A DNA stretch of 46,772 nt from an uncultured Bacteroidales bacterium (GCA_944326315.1 CALVDP010000014.1:1-46772), one strand, 5' to 3'; numbered from the stretch's first letter, positions 15,486 through 25,052 are shown. The notes: generated by a model not told the origin, from the letters alone. A program made the numbers and translations.

Positions 15486-16889
15486 CTAGTCCTGGCTGAT
15501 GCCGAGATTGGAATCAAGCTCGGTCTGAGGAATAGGGAAATAATAGCGGGAAGAAGCTTCGCCCCATCTCTGCTGGTCGAAGAAACGGTGGAATTCGAAG
15601 CCGAGTTCCCTGCGTCTCTCAGTCCTGATATAGTCCCTCATCTCAGTCTGTCCTGTCGTCTCCGGTACCGAAGTCAGGCCTGCCCTGCCGCGCACAAGAT
15701 TCAGCGGTTCGGCAGCAAGTTCCGGATGGTTCAGCTCGTTCTGGCACTCAGCTTCCATAAGCAGGATATCGGCATAGCGGAGATAGATGTAGGCAAGGCC
15801 GCCGTCGCCCTTGCGTCCGGCATCCACCTCTGAAAGCGGCTGGTTGTGCTTCTTCACGAGATAATTGGTAGCAGGAGCCCAGCTTGACTGGAACGGACCT
15901 TCCTCGAACCATTCCACGCCTTCCCTGCCTATCGAAACGTCTATACGCGGATCCTCTTCACCGGCAACCGTAGTCTCGTCGAAACAGTCGAGCCAGTCCT
16001 GTGTAGGGGCATTGAAATAATATCCGCCTTCCGCACTCGGTGCGAACCACTGGTTCAGCTCGTTGCCGACAGCCGGCACCTGGTCCGAAAGGAAGAAGAT
16101 GGCGAAAATGCTTTCGATGCTGTTTCCGTTGCTCGTTCCGTCCTCGCCGAGCTTGAAGAGGTCTGCATAATTTCCCTCAAGGTCATATATCCCGAGGGAC
16201 TTGAGGTTGCTGATGTTCGTCAGAGCATCTGAATATTTTTCCTGGTAGAGCTGTACCTTGGCAAGAAGTCCGTACGCTGCACCGCGTGTCACCCTTCCTG
16301 TCTCGGAGGTATATGACACCGGAAGAGCCAGGGCATCTGTCAGATCGTCCTCTATCTGGCCGTATATGACGTCCACCGGGGACAGGTCTACATGGACATT
16401 CTCCACCGTTGACTGCGGTTCAAGCTTGAGAGGCACCTCTCCGAAGATGTTTACAAGCTGGAAATAGGAATACGCCCTGAGGAATTTGGCCTGGCCGATG
16501 AGCTCGGTCTTCACGCTCTCGTCAATGGACGAAGCCTCTATTCCGGCGATGGCATTGTTGGCCCTGCTGATGGTCTCGTAAGTGTTCTGCCAGAATTCGG
16601 CTACGGCACCGTTGTCGCTCTGGACATTGAGTTCGTCTATGTATCCGATGTCTGCCTGGTCTCCTGCATTTCCGCCCTTGACGGCATCGTCCGAAGCCAC
16701 ATCCCCGAATTTCCAGAGATTGATGCTGTATGCCGCCGCATTGTAAATGCCGTTCACGGCAAGTTCAGCCTGCTCGGCTGAAGAGTACATCGTGCCGGTA
16801 CTGTAGTCGCCCTTCATCGGCTCATCCAGGAAAGAATCACAGGATGCGAGGCAGGCGGCAGCGAGAAATATGTATATTGTCTTTTTCAT
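15486..16889 (-). CDS. susD: SusD-family outer-membrane lipoprotein
   Basis: A 467-residue SusD/RagB lipoprotein (Cys17 in CLASCDSFLDEP). It has the family signatures GIYNAAAYSINLWKFGDVASDDAV near the N-terminus, the TPR-like YFQLVNIFGEVPL and GLLAKVQLYQEKYSDAL, and the C-terminal YLRYADILLMEAE and RTERRRELGFEFHRFFDQQRWG. It is the lid that binds glycan above the SusC barrel. It starts 42 bp after susC. Substrate specificity cannot be read from sequence. Confidence 0.97.
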   Translation of the reverse strand: MKKTIYIFLAAACLASCDSFLDEPMKGDYSTGTMYSSAEQAELAVNGIYNAAAYSINLWKFGDVASDDAVKGGNAGDQADIGYIDELNVQSDNGAVAEFWQNTYETISRANNAIAGIEASSIDESVKTELIGQAKFLRAYSYFQLVNIFGEVPLKLEPQSTVENVHVDLSPVDVIYGQIEDDLTDALALPVSYTSETGRVTRGAAYGLLAKVQLYQEKYSDALTNISNLKSLGIYDLEGNYADLFKLGEDGTSNGNSIESIFAIFFLSDQVPAVGNELNQWFAPSAEGGYYFNAPTQDWLDCFDETTVAGEEDPRIDVSIGREGVEWFEEGPFQSSWAPATNYLVKKHNQPLSEVDAGRKGDGGLAYIYLRYADILLMEAECQNELNHPELAAEPLNLVRGRAGLTSVPETTGQTEMRDYIRTERRRELGFEFHRFFDQQRWGEASSRYYFPIPQTELDSNLGISQD

Positions 16890-16931
16890 GTTTCTGTATA
16901 TTTCGTTTTTCTCCCGATTATATGGTCACTG

Positions 16932-19900
16932 TCAGAAAGTAAGGTTCACACCGAAAGTGAATGTACGGCATACAGGGTATGTTCCCCAGTCTATACCGTT
17001 CGCCCTGTCGCCTTCCCCCTCGGAATTGGCACTTACCGTCATCTCCGGGTCAAAGCCGCTGTACTTGGTGATGGTGAACAGGTTGGTGCCGGCAAGATAG
17101 AGCCTGAGGCTGCATGCGTCGTTGAACTTCTCGGACGGAATGGTATATCCGATCTGGAGGTTCTTCAGACGAAGATATGAGCCGTCTTCAAGGAATCTCG
17201 TAGACACCCTTGCATTGTTTGACTTCGCGCTCCAGCTTGCCCTCGGATATGTGTCGCTCGGATTGTCCGGAGTCCACCTGTTGTCATAATACCTCTTGGT
17301 CACGGTGAAACCTCTGTAGAAGCCTTCGCAGTCCGTGAGTATCTGGTTGTAGATCTTCTGTCCGAAAGCTCCCTGGAAGAAAGCCGAGGCATCGAGGTTC
17401 TTCCACTGCACGCTCAGGTTGAGACCGAGGGTGAACTTCGGTATGGAGCTGCCCACGTGGGTCCTGTCGTTGGAGTCTATTACACCGTCTTCATTCTGAT
17501 CCACGAATTTCACGTCTCCCGGCTCGATGCCGTCACCCTGGTTGGCTGATGTCAGGATTTCAGACCTGCTCTGGAAAATCCCGGCCATCTCGTACATATA
17601 GAACGAACCGATCGGATACCCGACTTCTGTCCTGGTGGCATAGACACCGTTGTCCACACGGCCTCCGGTAATAGGTGCATCTATTTCGAGCACTTCATTG
17701 TGGAGATAGCCGCCGTTGAGGGAAACATCGAAGCTTCCGTCCTTGAAGAGATGGTGATAGAAGATCTCGATATCCACACCGCGGTTGAGCACCTTGCCGC
17801 TGTTGATCCATGGAGTGGAGGCGTTGCCGACAGAAGGCGGATAAGAGGCCTGCATCAGCATGTCATCCGTGATCTTGTTGTAGAAATCCACGCTAAGTCC
17901 GAGCTTGCCCTTGAGGAATTCCATGTCGACACCGGCATTGAACTGCTTGCTGGTCTCCCATTTCAGGTTCTCATTGCCGAGCTGGCTCTGTGCATATCCG
18001 TCATAAGAGACACCGCCGAAAGGATAGTTGTAGTTCGGGCTGTAATGGTCGGAATAGGCATAAGTACCGACATTCTGGTTTCCTATCGCACCATAGCCGA
18101 CACGCAGCTTGAGGTTGCTGAACACGTTCTGGTCTGCCATGAACGGCTCGTTGGAGATGGTCCATCCCGCAGACACGGCATAGAAGGTACCCCATCTGTT
18201 ATTGCCTACAAACCTGGATGTTCCGTCTTCCCTGAGGGTACCGCTTATGAAATAGCGGTTTTTCCAGTTGTAGTTGGCCTGGAGGTAGAAAGAAGCAAGG
18301 GTATTCACCCATTCGCTTTCATCGGACACCTTCTCTCCCAGACCGTTCCCGATGTAGATAAGGTCCTTGTCCCAGAGAGGGAAATCCTGGTCCGAATTGC
18401 TGACTGACTTGCCGTGCTCCTTTATGGCCTCGAAACCGAGGAGTGCGGAGATATTATGGTCGTTGAAGCTCTTGTTCCAGTTCAGCGTGGTGTTGAGAGT
18501 CCAGTTCAGGTTCTCGTTGCCGACGATGCTGAGGCTGTTCGGGTTGTTGATCCTATTGTCATCTCCCCACGAGCGGTTGTAGGTCTTGTCCTCGGAATTG
18601 ATATAGTCCACACCGAAGTTGGTGTTGAGGTTGAAGCCCCATGGTAGGATGATGTTGGCATTCACCTTGGCGAAGAGGGTCTTCGTCCTTGTGCTCATGT
18701 CCGTGTACTCGGCAAGTGCTACAGGGTTGTATCCGTCACCGAAGAATGTATCATAGATGGTGTCACCGAAATATGTGCTCGGCTTGTCCACATAGTTGCC
18801 GGCCGCATCCCTTATAGGAATTGCAGGGTTCCTGAACATGGCATACCTCACCACGCTGCCGCCATAGCTGTTGTTGTATCCGTCGCCTGAGCTTGACACA
18901 GATTGCGTGTTCGAAACGCTTCCGTTCACGTTCATGCCTATCTGCAGCCACTTCTTGGCATCGGCTGAGACATTGGCCCTCAGAGTACCGCGGTCATAGC
19001 CGCTGTTCATGATGATACCGTCCTGGTTGTAGTATGAGCCTGACACGAGATATCTCACCTTGTCCGAACCGCCGCTGACAGAAAGCTCGTGCGTGTGCAT
19101 AAGCGCAGGACGGAATATCTCCCTTACATAGTCCACGTCGTCAAGATTGGCAAGAATGTCGTCAGTGATATACTGGCGCTGGATGGAAGACACGGCATTG
19201 TCGTTCGCGGTAGCTTCGTTGTAGAGCTCCACATATTCGGCAGTGTTCACCATGTCCACAAGGTTCGCAGCCATCTGGAGATTGACTGTTCCGTTGTATG
19301 TGATGCGGGCGTCACCGGACTTTCCCTGCTTGGTAGTGATGAGGATGACACCGTTGGTCGCACGTGATCCGTAGATGGCTGCGGAAGATGCATCCTTCAG
19401 CACTGAAATGCTTTCGATATCGTTCGGCGAAATGTTGTTCATACCGTCGGATGAAGGTATGCCGTCTATGATGTACAGAGGTGAATTGTCGGAGTAAATG
19501 GACCCGACACCACGTATCCTGACGGAAACATCTGATCCAGGGGCTCCGGTAGCGGTAGATACCTGCATACCTGCCACACGTCCCTGGAGCGCCTGCTCAC
19601 CGGTAGCGACCGGAAGGGCGTTCAGGTCCTTGCTGGAGACCTTCGAAATGGCTCCCGTCACGTCTCTTTTCTTCATTGTGGCATAACCTACCACAACGAC
19701 TTCCTCCATATACTCAGTCTGCACATGCATGCCGACATTGATCACGGAACGGCCGGCGACATTCTCGTTGACTGTCTCGTAGCCGATATAGGAAATGTCC
19801 AGAACGGCATTCTCATCCACCGTTATCGAATATTTCCCGTCGAGGTCAGTGATGACACCGTTTGTAATGCTCCCGTTCTCCAATATGCTGACGCCGATCA

Positions 19901-20024
19901 GAGGTTCTCCCGTATCGCCGTCGGTAATGGTTCCGGTCACTGTTATCTTGGTCTGGGCGAAAGCTGTCACGCCCAGCAGCATGGCTGCCGCCAAGAATAG
20001 GGTTTTGATAGATATTGGCTTCAT
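16932..20024 (-). CDS. susC: SusC-family TonB-dependent outer-membrane transporter
   Basis: A 1030-residue protein with a signal peptide (LFLAAAMLLGVTAFAQ). An N-terminal carboxypeptidase-regulatory-like domain (VTGTITDGDTGEPLIGVSI) is followed by a TonB-box-like EEVVVVGYATMKKRDVTGA, the plug (LPVATGEQALQGRVAGMQV, PLYIIDGIPS, SAAIYGSRATNGVILITTKQ) and a large beta-barrel ending TFGVNLTF. It imports oligosaccharides across the outer membrane using TonB energy. It begins 1 bp after the stop of the 578-residue lipoprotein gene, so translation is probably coupled. Confidence 0.98.
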   Translation of the reverse strand: MKPISIKTLFLAAAMLLGVTAFAQTKITVTGTITDGDTGEPLIGVSILENGSITNGVITDLDGKYSITVDENAVLDISYIGYETVNENVAGRSVINVGMHVQTEYMEEVVVVGYATMKKRDVTGAISKVSSKDLNALPVATGEQALQGRVAGMQVSTATGAPGSDVSVRIRGVGSIYSDNSPLYIIDGIPSSDGMNNISPNDIESISVLKDASSAAIYGSRATNGVILITTKQGKSGDARITYNGTVNLQMAANLVDMVNTAEYVELYNEATANDNAVSSIQRQYITDDILANLDDVDYVREIFRPALMHTHELSVSGGSDKVRYLVSGSYYNQDGIIMNSGYDRGTLRANVSADAKKWLQIGMNVNGSVSNTQSVSSSGDGYNNSYGGSVVRYAMFRNPAIPIRDAAGNYVDKPSTYFGDTIYDTFFGDGYNPVALAEYTDMSTRTKTLFAKVNANIILPWGFNLNTNFGVDYINSEDKTYNRSWGDDNRINNPNSLSIVGNENLNWTLNTTLNWNKSFNDHNISALLGFEAIKEHGKSVSNSDQDFPLWDKDLIYIGNGLGEKVSDESEWVNTLASFYLQANYNWKNRYFISGTLREDGTSRFVGNNRWGTFYAVSAGWTISNEPFMADQNVFSNLKLRVGYGAIGNQNVGTYAYSDHYSPNYNYPFGGVSYDGYAQSQLGNENLKWETSKQFNAGVDMEFLKGKLGLSVDFYNKITDDMLMQASYPPSVGNASTPWINSGKVLNRGVDIEIFYHHLFKDGSFDVSLNGGYLHNEVLEIDAPITGGRVDNGVYATRTEVGYPIGSFYMYEMAGIFQSRSEILTSANQGDGIEPGDVKFVDQNEDGVIDSNDRTHVGSSIPKFTLGLNLSVQWKNLDASAFFQGAFGQKIYNQILTDCEGFYRGFTVTKRYYDNRWTPDNPSDTYPRASWSAKSNNARVSTRFLEDGSYLRLKNLQIGYTIPSEKFNDACSLRLYLAGTNLFTITKYSGFDPEMTVSANSEGEGDRANGIDWGTYPVCRTFTFGVNLTF

Positions 20025-20025
20025 A

Positions 20026-21762
20026 TTATCTATAGCTGATTATTTTGTTGTTGTCTGATTTGTCCACAAGCCTGTCGCCGGATTTCACTATGTCCGTTCC
20101 GGCAGGAACTTCGACAATGACTGCGGCATTGTCGGCCGGCAGCGTCACCTTCGCGGTACCGCTTGCATTCTCTGCAAGGTATTTCCTGGAAATGATGTCG
20201 AAGAGGTCCACCGGACCTTCACCTGATACCGTATATGTGACAGTTTTGTTTTCCTTGTACGGGTTATAGTAAAGATGCACCGGATACGGTCTGGCGGCAT
20301 AGAAGTCAGTGACATTGCAGTCTATGCCCAGAATGGCCTCCACGTCGGTAGTCCTCACCATTGCACCGAGTATGCCCACCGGAGACGTACTGTACACGCT
20401 GAACATTGACTCCGGCGGATTGGATGATGTCCATTTCGGTCCGTCACCCAAAGCCACAGGCGATACACCTTCAAGCTCCTTCTTGCCGTAGTCGTCGTGC
20501 TTGCGCAGCCCTTCGTAGGCTATATTGTTATCCGTCAGGTCCTTCATCTCCGGAAGCCACTGGTGTGCATCATCCATCTCGCCAGGATAGAAGAGACGGC
20601 ATGCATTGGCCAGATTCAACATCCACTTTCCTATCGCACGCGCATACTGAGGCTCGTACTTGACTACCGGCACCAAAGGCCATGCAAGCTTCACGGAGTT
20701 CATGAAGAATGCATATCCGCCTCCGTCAGTGATGCTTCCCTGAAGCCCATACACGTCATAGTCGCCCCATCTGTCCGCAATCACGCCCCAGCCGTAACGT
20801 CCGTCAGGATTATTGCATCCCTCGAATGTCCAGTCTATTATCTTCTTCACATCGTAGTCGGTGCCCAGCTCAGCATTCATACGCGCAGCCACCACCGCGC
20901 CCATAGGCAGAAGTATCTCATAGAAACGGCTTTCCTTCTGGGACAGAAGTGCTTCAAGGGCCGATTTGGCATGGTCGAGATATTTCTGGTCGCCGAACTT
21001 GTGCCATGCTGCATAAAGCACCCAGGCATGTCCGCCTGCGGCATCCTGCTGGAGAGGGATGTTGTTCACCATTCCCTGCATTTTCGAATAGTCGAAGTAG
21101 GAATAGTCATAGTTCCCGGCCAGCACCTCGTCAGCCTTGGCGAACTGGTCTGCCACAGTCCTCTGGATGGACTCGGCACCCTCCACGTCAGGATACAGGT
21201 CACAGAGGGCATAGTACAGGACATTCGGGAACACGTCATACCACCAGTCGCGACCATATCCTCCCCCGAGAAGTGCCACATCAGGACAGGTGTTGTTCAT
21301 CACTATGTTCCAGCCGTTGTCGCTGTTGAAATAGTTCTGGACCATCTTCACATAGTTGCGGCCGTTCTGGTCCGTCTTGTCCACCCCCACCAGTGTACCG
21401 CCGATAAGAGCGGCAAGTGAGTTCAGGCTCTCATGGAATTCGCCTCCGTTGTGAGAAGGACCCTGTCTGGAATCATTGACGGCGGTATAGAGGCCGAACG
21501 TCTCCTGGTCAATGTTCCTTCTGCTGTTGTCATACCAGATCATAGGGTTGCCTTTCACCCTTGTATTCTCGTTGAAGACATACGCGTCAAAATCCAGCGC
21601 CTTCTGCCTCCAGTCGAGCATCTTGTATGGGGACGGGATATTCGGCATAAGCTCTATCCTTGCTATACCGGTCTGCTCTACCGGCTCGCCGTATCCGCCT
21701 TCCGTGCAGCCTGCGGCTAATACGCACAGGGCTGCTGACATTATCACTATCGGTTTTTTCAT
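20026..21762 (-). CDS. PUL lipoprotein of unknown function, predicted helical-barrel enzyme
   Basis: A 578-residue lipoprotein (VLAAGC, Cys19). I do not recognise a named family. Repeated helices with aromatic/acidic loops (DAAGGHAWVLYAAWHKFGDQ, SRFYEILLPMGAVVAARMN, LQGSITDGGGYAFFMNSVK) suggest an (alpha/alpha)6 six-hairpin-glycosidase-like barrel. The last 110 or so residues (YPVHLYYNPYKENKTVTYTV onward) look like a beta-sandwich cap. It is a close paralogue of the adjacent 582-residue protein, and 1 bp separates it from susC. A surface or periplasmic glycan-cleaving role is inferred from context only. Confidence 0.6.
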   Translation of the reverse strand: MKKPIVIMSAALCVLAAGCTEGGYGEPVEQTGIARIELMPNIPSPYKMLDWRQKALDFDAYVFNENTRVKGNPMIWYDNSRRNIDQETFGLYTAVNDSRQGPSHNGGEFHESLNSLAALIGGTLVGVDKTDQNGRNYVKMVQNYFNSDNGWNIVMNNTCPDVALLGGGYGRDWWYDVFPNVLYYALCDLYPDVEGAESIQRTVADQFAKADEVLAGNYDYSYFDYSKMQGMVNNIPLQQDAAGGHAWVLYAAWHKFGDQKYLDHAKSALEALLSQKESRFYEILLPMGAVVAARMNAELGTDYDVKKIIDWTFEGCNNPDGRYGWGVIADRWGDYDVYGLQGSITDGGGYAFFMNSVKLAWPLVPVVKYEPQYARAIGKWMLNLANACRLFYPGEMDDAHQWLPEMKDLTDNNIAYEGLRKHDDYGKKELEGVSPVALGDGPKWTSSNPPESMFSVYSTSPVGILGAMVRTTDVEAILGIDCNVTDFYAARPYPVHLYYNPYKENKTVTYTVSGEGPVDLFDIISRKYLAENASGTAKVTLPADNAAVIVEVPAGTDIVKSGDRLVDKSDNNKIISYR

Positions 21763-21807
21763 ATTTCTAATATTAATAAGGTATGTTTATTTTCTATTCC
21801 GCGGATG

Positions 21808-23556
21808 TCATTTGTAGCATATGACACTTCCGTCCCCGGTATTCACTATCCGGCCGCCGTCCTGTCCGAGCACTGTACCGGCAGGGATCTCCACGATGAC
21901 GGTGCTGTGACCTCCGGGAAGAGAGATTGTCTCGGACCCCGCGACATCCCTGGCCACATATGTCCTGGATACTATGTCGAAGAGGTCTGCCGCCCCGTCA
22001 GAAACCGTGTATGTGACCTCCTTGTCTTCATCGTATGGATTGTAGTACATGTAGACAGGATATGGCCGTTCGGCATAGAAGTCGGTCGCATTGCAGTCTA
22101 TCCTGATGATGCCTTCGACCTCTGTCTTCTCCACAAGCGCCCCGAGGATACCCACAGGAGCCGTGCTGTAAAGACTGAACATAGTCTCTTCGCCGTTGTT
22201 TTCCGTCCATTGCGGACCGTCGCCGAGAGCCACCGGAGACACCCCCTCAAGCTCTGCCTTGCCGTATTTGTCCTCCCTGCGCAGGCCTTCATAGGCGATA
22301 TTCCCGGCTGTGACATCCTTCATCTCCGGAAGCCACTGGTGCGCGTCATCTATTTCCGTAGGATAGAAAAGCCGGCAGGCATTGGCGGCATTCAGCATCC
22401 ATTTTCCTATTGCGTCAGCAAACTTCGGTTCATATTTGACAATAGGGACCATAGGCCACATCAGTTTCACCGAGTTCATGAAGAATGCATATCCTCCGCC
22501 GTCCAGCGTGCTTCCCTGCAGTCCATAGACGTCATAGGCGCCCCACTTATCAGAAATCACGCCCCAGCCAAGTCTTCCGGTACTGGACTTGCACCAGTTG
22601 AACGTCCAGTCTATGATACGCTGCACATCATAGTGTGCGTCAAGCTCAGCATTCATCCTGGCGGCCACCAGCGCCCCCATCGGCATAAGTATCTCATAGA
22701 AACGGCTCTGCCTCTGGGCAAGCAGCGTCTCGATGGCGGACCTGGCATGTTCGAGATAGTTTTCGTCCCCGAATTTCTGCCATGCGGCATAAAGCACCCA
22801 CGCATGTCCGCCCGCAGCATCCTGCTGGTAAGGTATGTCAGTCTGCACGCCCTGCATTTTCGAATAGTCGAAATACGAGTAGTCGTAGTTCCCGGCAAGA
22901 ACCTCATCCGCACGTGCGAACTGGTCGGCGATGCTCCTCTGTATGGCTTCCGCACCGTCCACATCCGGATACAGGTCGCAAAGCGCATAGTAGAGGACAT
23001 TAGGGAAAACTATGTACCACCAGTCCCCGCCGCCTGCACTCGTATTGTTCATCACTATGTTCCAGCCGTTGTCGCTGTTGAAATAGTTCTGGACCATCTT
23101 CACGTAATTGTGACCGTTCTGTGTGGTCTTGTCCACACCGAGCAGGCTCGCGCCTATGAGGGCAGGCAGCGTGGTCACCGCCTCGTGGCCGTCCTCATTG
23201 ACACCCGGACCCTGGCGGGAATCATTCAGGGCCGTATAAATGCCGAATGTCTCCTGATGTATGTTGTGTGTGCAGTCATAGAACCAGATCAGCGGCTTGC
23301 CGAAGACCTCGGTATTCTCATCGAACACATAGGCATCGAAATCCAGGGCCTTCTGCTTCCAGTCGAGCATCCTGTACGGCGACGGCATGTCCGGCATACC
23401 GGAGATCCGGCTGATCTCCACCTGCTCCACCCCGTCACCGAGGTCAGTCTGTCCGTTATCCTGTTTGCCGGAGACATTTTCCGGGTCGCAGGCCGCCATG
23501 GATACCGATACCAAGGCTGCGGACAATATGGCTGGAATATTTCTGACTGTCATCAT
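21808..23556 (-). CDS. PUL lipoprotein of unknown function, tandem paralogue
   Basis: A 582-residue lipoprotein (SVSMAAC, Cys23), collinear with the 578-residue neighbour: PSPYRMLDWKQKALDFDAYVF, ETFGIYTALNDSRQGPG, VKMVQNYFNSDNGWNIVMNN, NYDYSYFDYSKMQG, GLRREDKYGKAELEGVSPVA. Invariant acidic and aromatic positions in both copies (the FDYSK, DAAGGHAW, WGxIxDxWGxYDVYGLQGS and DGGGYAFF blocks) are candidate catalytic or sugar-binding sites. It lies 45 bp upstream of its paralogue. Copy C of the intergenic repeat sits just upstream, between it and the MFS gene. Function unknown; a duplicated glycan-active enzyme is the leading guess. Confidence 0.6.
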   Translation of the reverse strand: MMTVRNIPAILSAALVSVSMAACDPENVSGKQDNGQTDLGDGVEQVEISRISGMPDMPSPYRMLDWKQKALDFDAYVFDENTEVFGKPLIWFYDCTHNIHQETFGIYTALNDSRQGPGVNEDGHEAVTTLPALIGASLLGVDKTTQNGHNYVKMVQNYFNSDNGWNIVMNNTSAGGGDWWYIVFPNVLYYALCDLYPDVDGAEAIQRSIADQFARADEVLAGNYDYSYFDYSKMQGVQTDIPYQQDAAGGHAWVLYAAWQKFGDENYLEHARSAIETLLAQRQSRFYEILMPMGALVAARMNAELDAHYDVQRIIDWTFNWCKSSTGRLGWGVISDKWGAYDVYGLQGSTLDGGGYAFFMNSVKLMWPMVPIVKYEPKFADAIGKWMLNAANACRLFYPTEIDDAHQWLPEMKDVTAGNIAYEGLRREDKYGKAELEGVSPVALGDGPQWTENNGEETMFSLYSTAPVGILGALVEKTEVEGIIRIDCNATDFYAERPYPVYMYYNPYDEDKEVTYTVSDGAADLFDIVSRTYVARDVAGSETISLPGGHSTVIVEIPAGTVLGQDGGRIVNTGDGSVICYK

Positions 23557-23572
23557 CTGTAGTACTCTATTT

Positions 23573-23771
23573 AACGTCAGTTCGACGAATTATTCTGTTC
23601 AATATCAGAGATTCCGTCGAACTGACGTTACGATTTCTTCGAAATCCCTTTCCTTTTTCGTGTCACCCCTCTTAAATTCTCCCCTGCGTAGGGGAGAACT
23701 TACGCCGGACTTCGTCCTCTATAGAGGTAATTCTCTGAAATTCATTTCATTCATTTCATCGAATTCACGTT
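23573..23771. repeat. intergenic repeat element, copy C (199 bp), inside the PUL operon
   Basis: Best-preserved copy. Perfect 15-bp stem (23573-23587 with 23615-23629) with a 27-nt loop; gatttc-ttc-gaaatc hairpin; 9-bp stem ttctcccct/aggggagaa (23677-23685 with 23690-23698); ggac-ttc-gtcc; palindrome cctctatagagg. Ends: AACGTCAGTTCGACG and GAATTCACGTT, an imperfect inverted pair. A second partial border (ctgtccgacgaatccacgtt, 23781-23800) reaches the MFS stop codon. It occupies nearly all of the gap between MFS and the 582-residue gene. Confidence 0.88.
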
Positions 23772-23798
23772 ATTTAAGGTCTGTCCGACGAATCCACG

Positions 23799-25052
23799 TT
23801 ATTTAGCGTCAGAGGAATTGCAATCCTTGATTATATTCTTTGCAAGAGGTATGGAGAGCATCTGCAGTCCTCCGACTATCGGCAGGGCGAACTTCAGCGC
23901 GAACACCTCGGATATGCCGAAAGCAAGCGCAAGGAAGAGCAGCAGGCCGAATGCACGGCCTATGAAAAGCCCTATCTCATGGCTCAGGATATATGTGTAC
24001 TCGTTCCTGTTCTCTGCCTTCGACACTACGTCTATCGTCCTCATCATGATCGGAAAATAAGCCAGGTCATGCAGAGGCTGGAACATCACCTTGCACAGGA
24101 TGAACACTATCGCACCCATTGCCGAGAACCAGAAGCAGTTGACCAATGTGCCGAAGAAAAATATGCTGATACCTATCGAGAACACGATGATCCTGTGTTT
24201 CGGCTTGGTGACACGGCCCAGGATATAGACCAGGATGGCAGTCAGACCGCCGCTGATGCTCTGTATCACGCCGAGAGTGCCCTCCTCGCCGATAAGCTTC
24301 ATCACCAGGATGGCCGGAGCCGTCACCAGGAAGCCCTGCACCATGCCTTTCAGGGAAGACAGGCACAGCATCTTGTTCCACAGCTTCGAGAACTTCAGGT
24401 AGAAGAACTTGGAGTCCCTGGGATTCGTATAGTGTCCGCTGAGGATATTCGCGCAGGCTATCAGCGAAATCACAGTGGCAACCACAGTCACAAGCCTGTA
24501 CGTCATGTTGACATCGAAGCTGATACCGAATACCTCCTTGCCGGAAAGATTCGCGATTACGGCACCGACGATGAGAGGTACCGCTATGTTTCCTATGGTG
24601 AAGCCCAGGCTTTCGAGGCCGAAGAAGTAATTTCTGTTGTTGTCGTCAGTAGAGTTCAGGGTAATCAAGTAGCGGTTGGTCCAGAAAAAACCTGAGGCAG
24701 CACCCATGACGAAGCCTATGAGAAGCAGCTCCGTGATGCCGAGTGCGTCCAGCATCATCATCCCCACCATGGAGACCGAGGAGAAAAGGATACCCGCGCA
24801 ATAAAGCCAGGCCACATTGAATTTCCTCAGCAGCCATCCGTTGATGATGGAAGTGAACACGATACCTGCATACATCGCGAGCTGGAACATGGCCACATAA
24901 GAAGGCTTGCCGCAGCTGCGCATGATATATGCGCCCACGAATATCTCCACGATAGGCAGCACCCATGCATAGAGCATATTCGTGATCAGCAGTTTCCTCA
25001 TGTCGCGGGGATACTGCATGAAGACCTGGAATTCGTTGAGGAACTTCTTCAT
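23799..25052 (-). CDS. MFS-type sugar transporter
   Basis: A 417-residue integral membrane protein with about 12 hydrophobic segments, starting MKKFLNEFQVFMQYPRDMRKL. The ATG at 25052 is preferred over the in-frame GTG at 25055 because it forms a TGATG overlap with the GH130 stop, implying translational coupling. Major-facilitator hallmarks: long hydrophobic helices, GFVMGAASGFFWTNRYLITL and a central basic loop. PULs with GH130 enzymes typically carry such an inner-membrane importer for the oligosaccharide that the enzyme processes. The TAA stop is provided at the border of the repeat tail. Confidence 0.85.
   Translation of the reverse strand: MKKFLNEFQVFMQYPRDMRKLLITNMLYAWVLPIVEIFVGAYIMRSCGKPSYVAMFQLAMYAGIVFTSIINGWLLRKFNVAWLYCAGILFSSVSMVGMMMLDALGITELLLIGFVMGAASGFFWTNRYLITLNSTDDNNRNYFFGLESLGFTIGNIAVPLIVGAVIANLSGKEVFGISFDVNMTYRLVTVVATVISLIACANILSGHYTNPRDSKFFYLKFSKLWNKMLCLSSLKGMVQGFLVTAPAILVMKLIGEEGTLGVIQSISGGLTAILVYILGRVTKPKHRIIVFSIGISIFFFGTLVNCFWFSAMGAIVFILCKVMFQPLHDLAYFPIMMRTIDVVSKAENRNEYTYILSHEIGLFIGRAFGLLLFLALAFGISEVFALKFALPIVGGLQMLSIPLAKNIIKDCNSSDAK

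Noticed and set aside
20497-21420. 307-residue plus-strand open frame antisense to the other lipoprotein gene
   Set aside because: Shadow frame similar to the one above; similarity between the two antisense frames only reflects the duplicated sense genes.
21805-23562. 585-residue plus-strand open frame antisense to the unknown lipoprotein gene
   Set aside because: It mirrors the codon pattern of the minus-strand gene, is rich in His/Arg/Val shadow composition and shows no domain. The minus strand has a lipobox, a paralogue and operon spacing.
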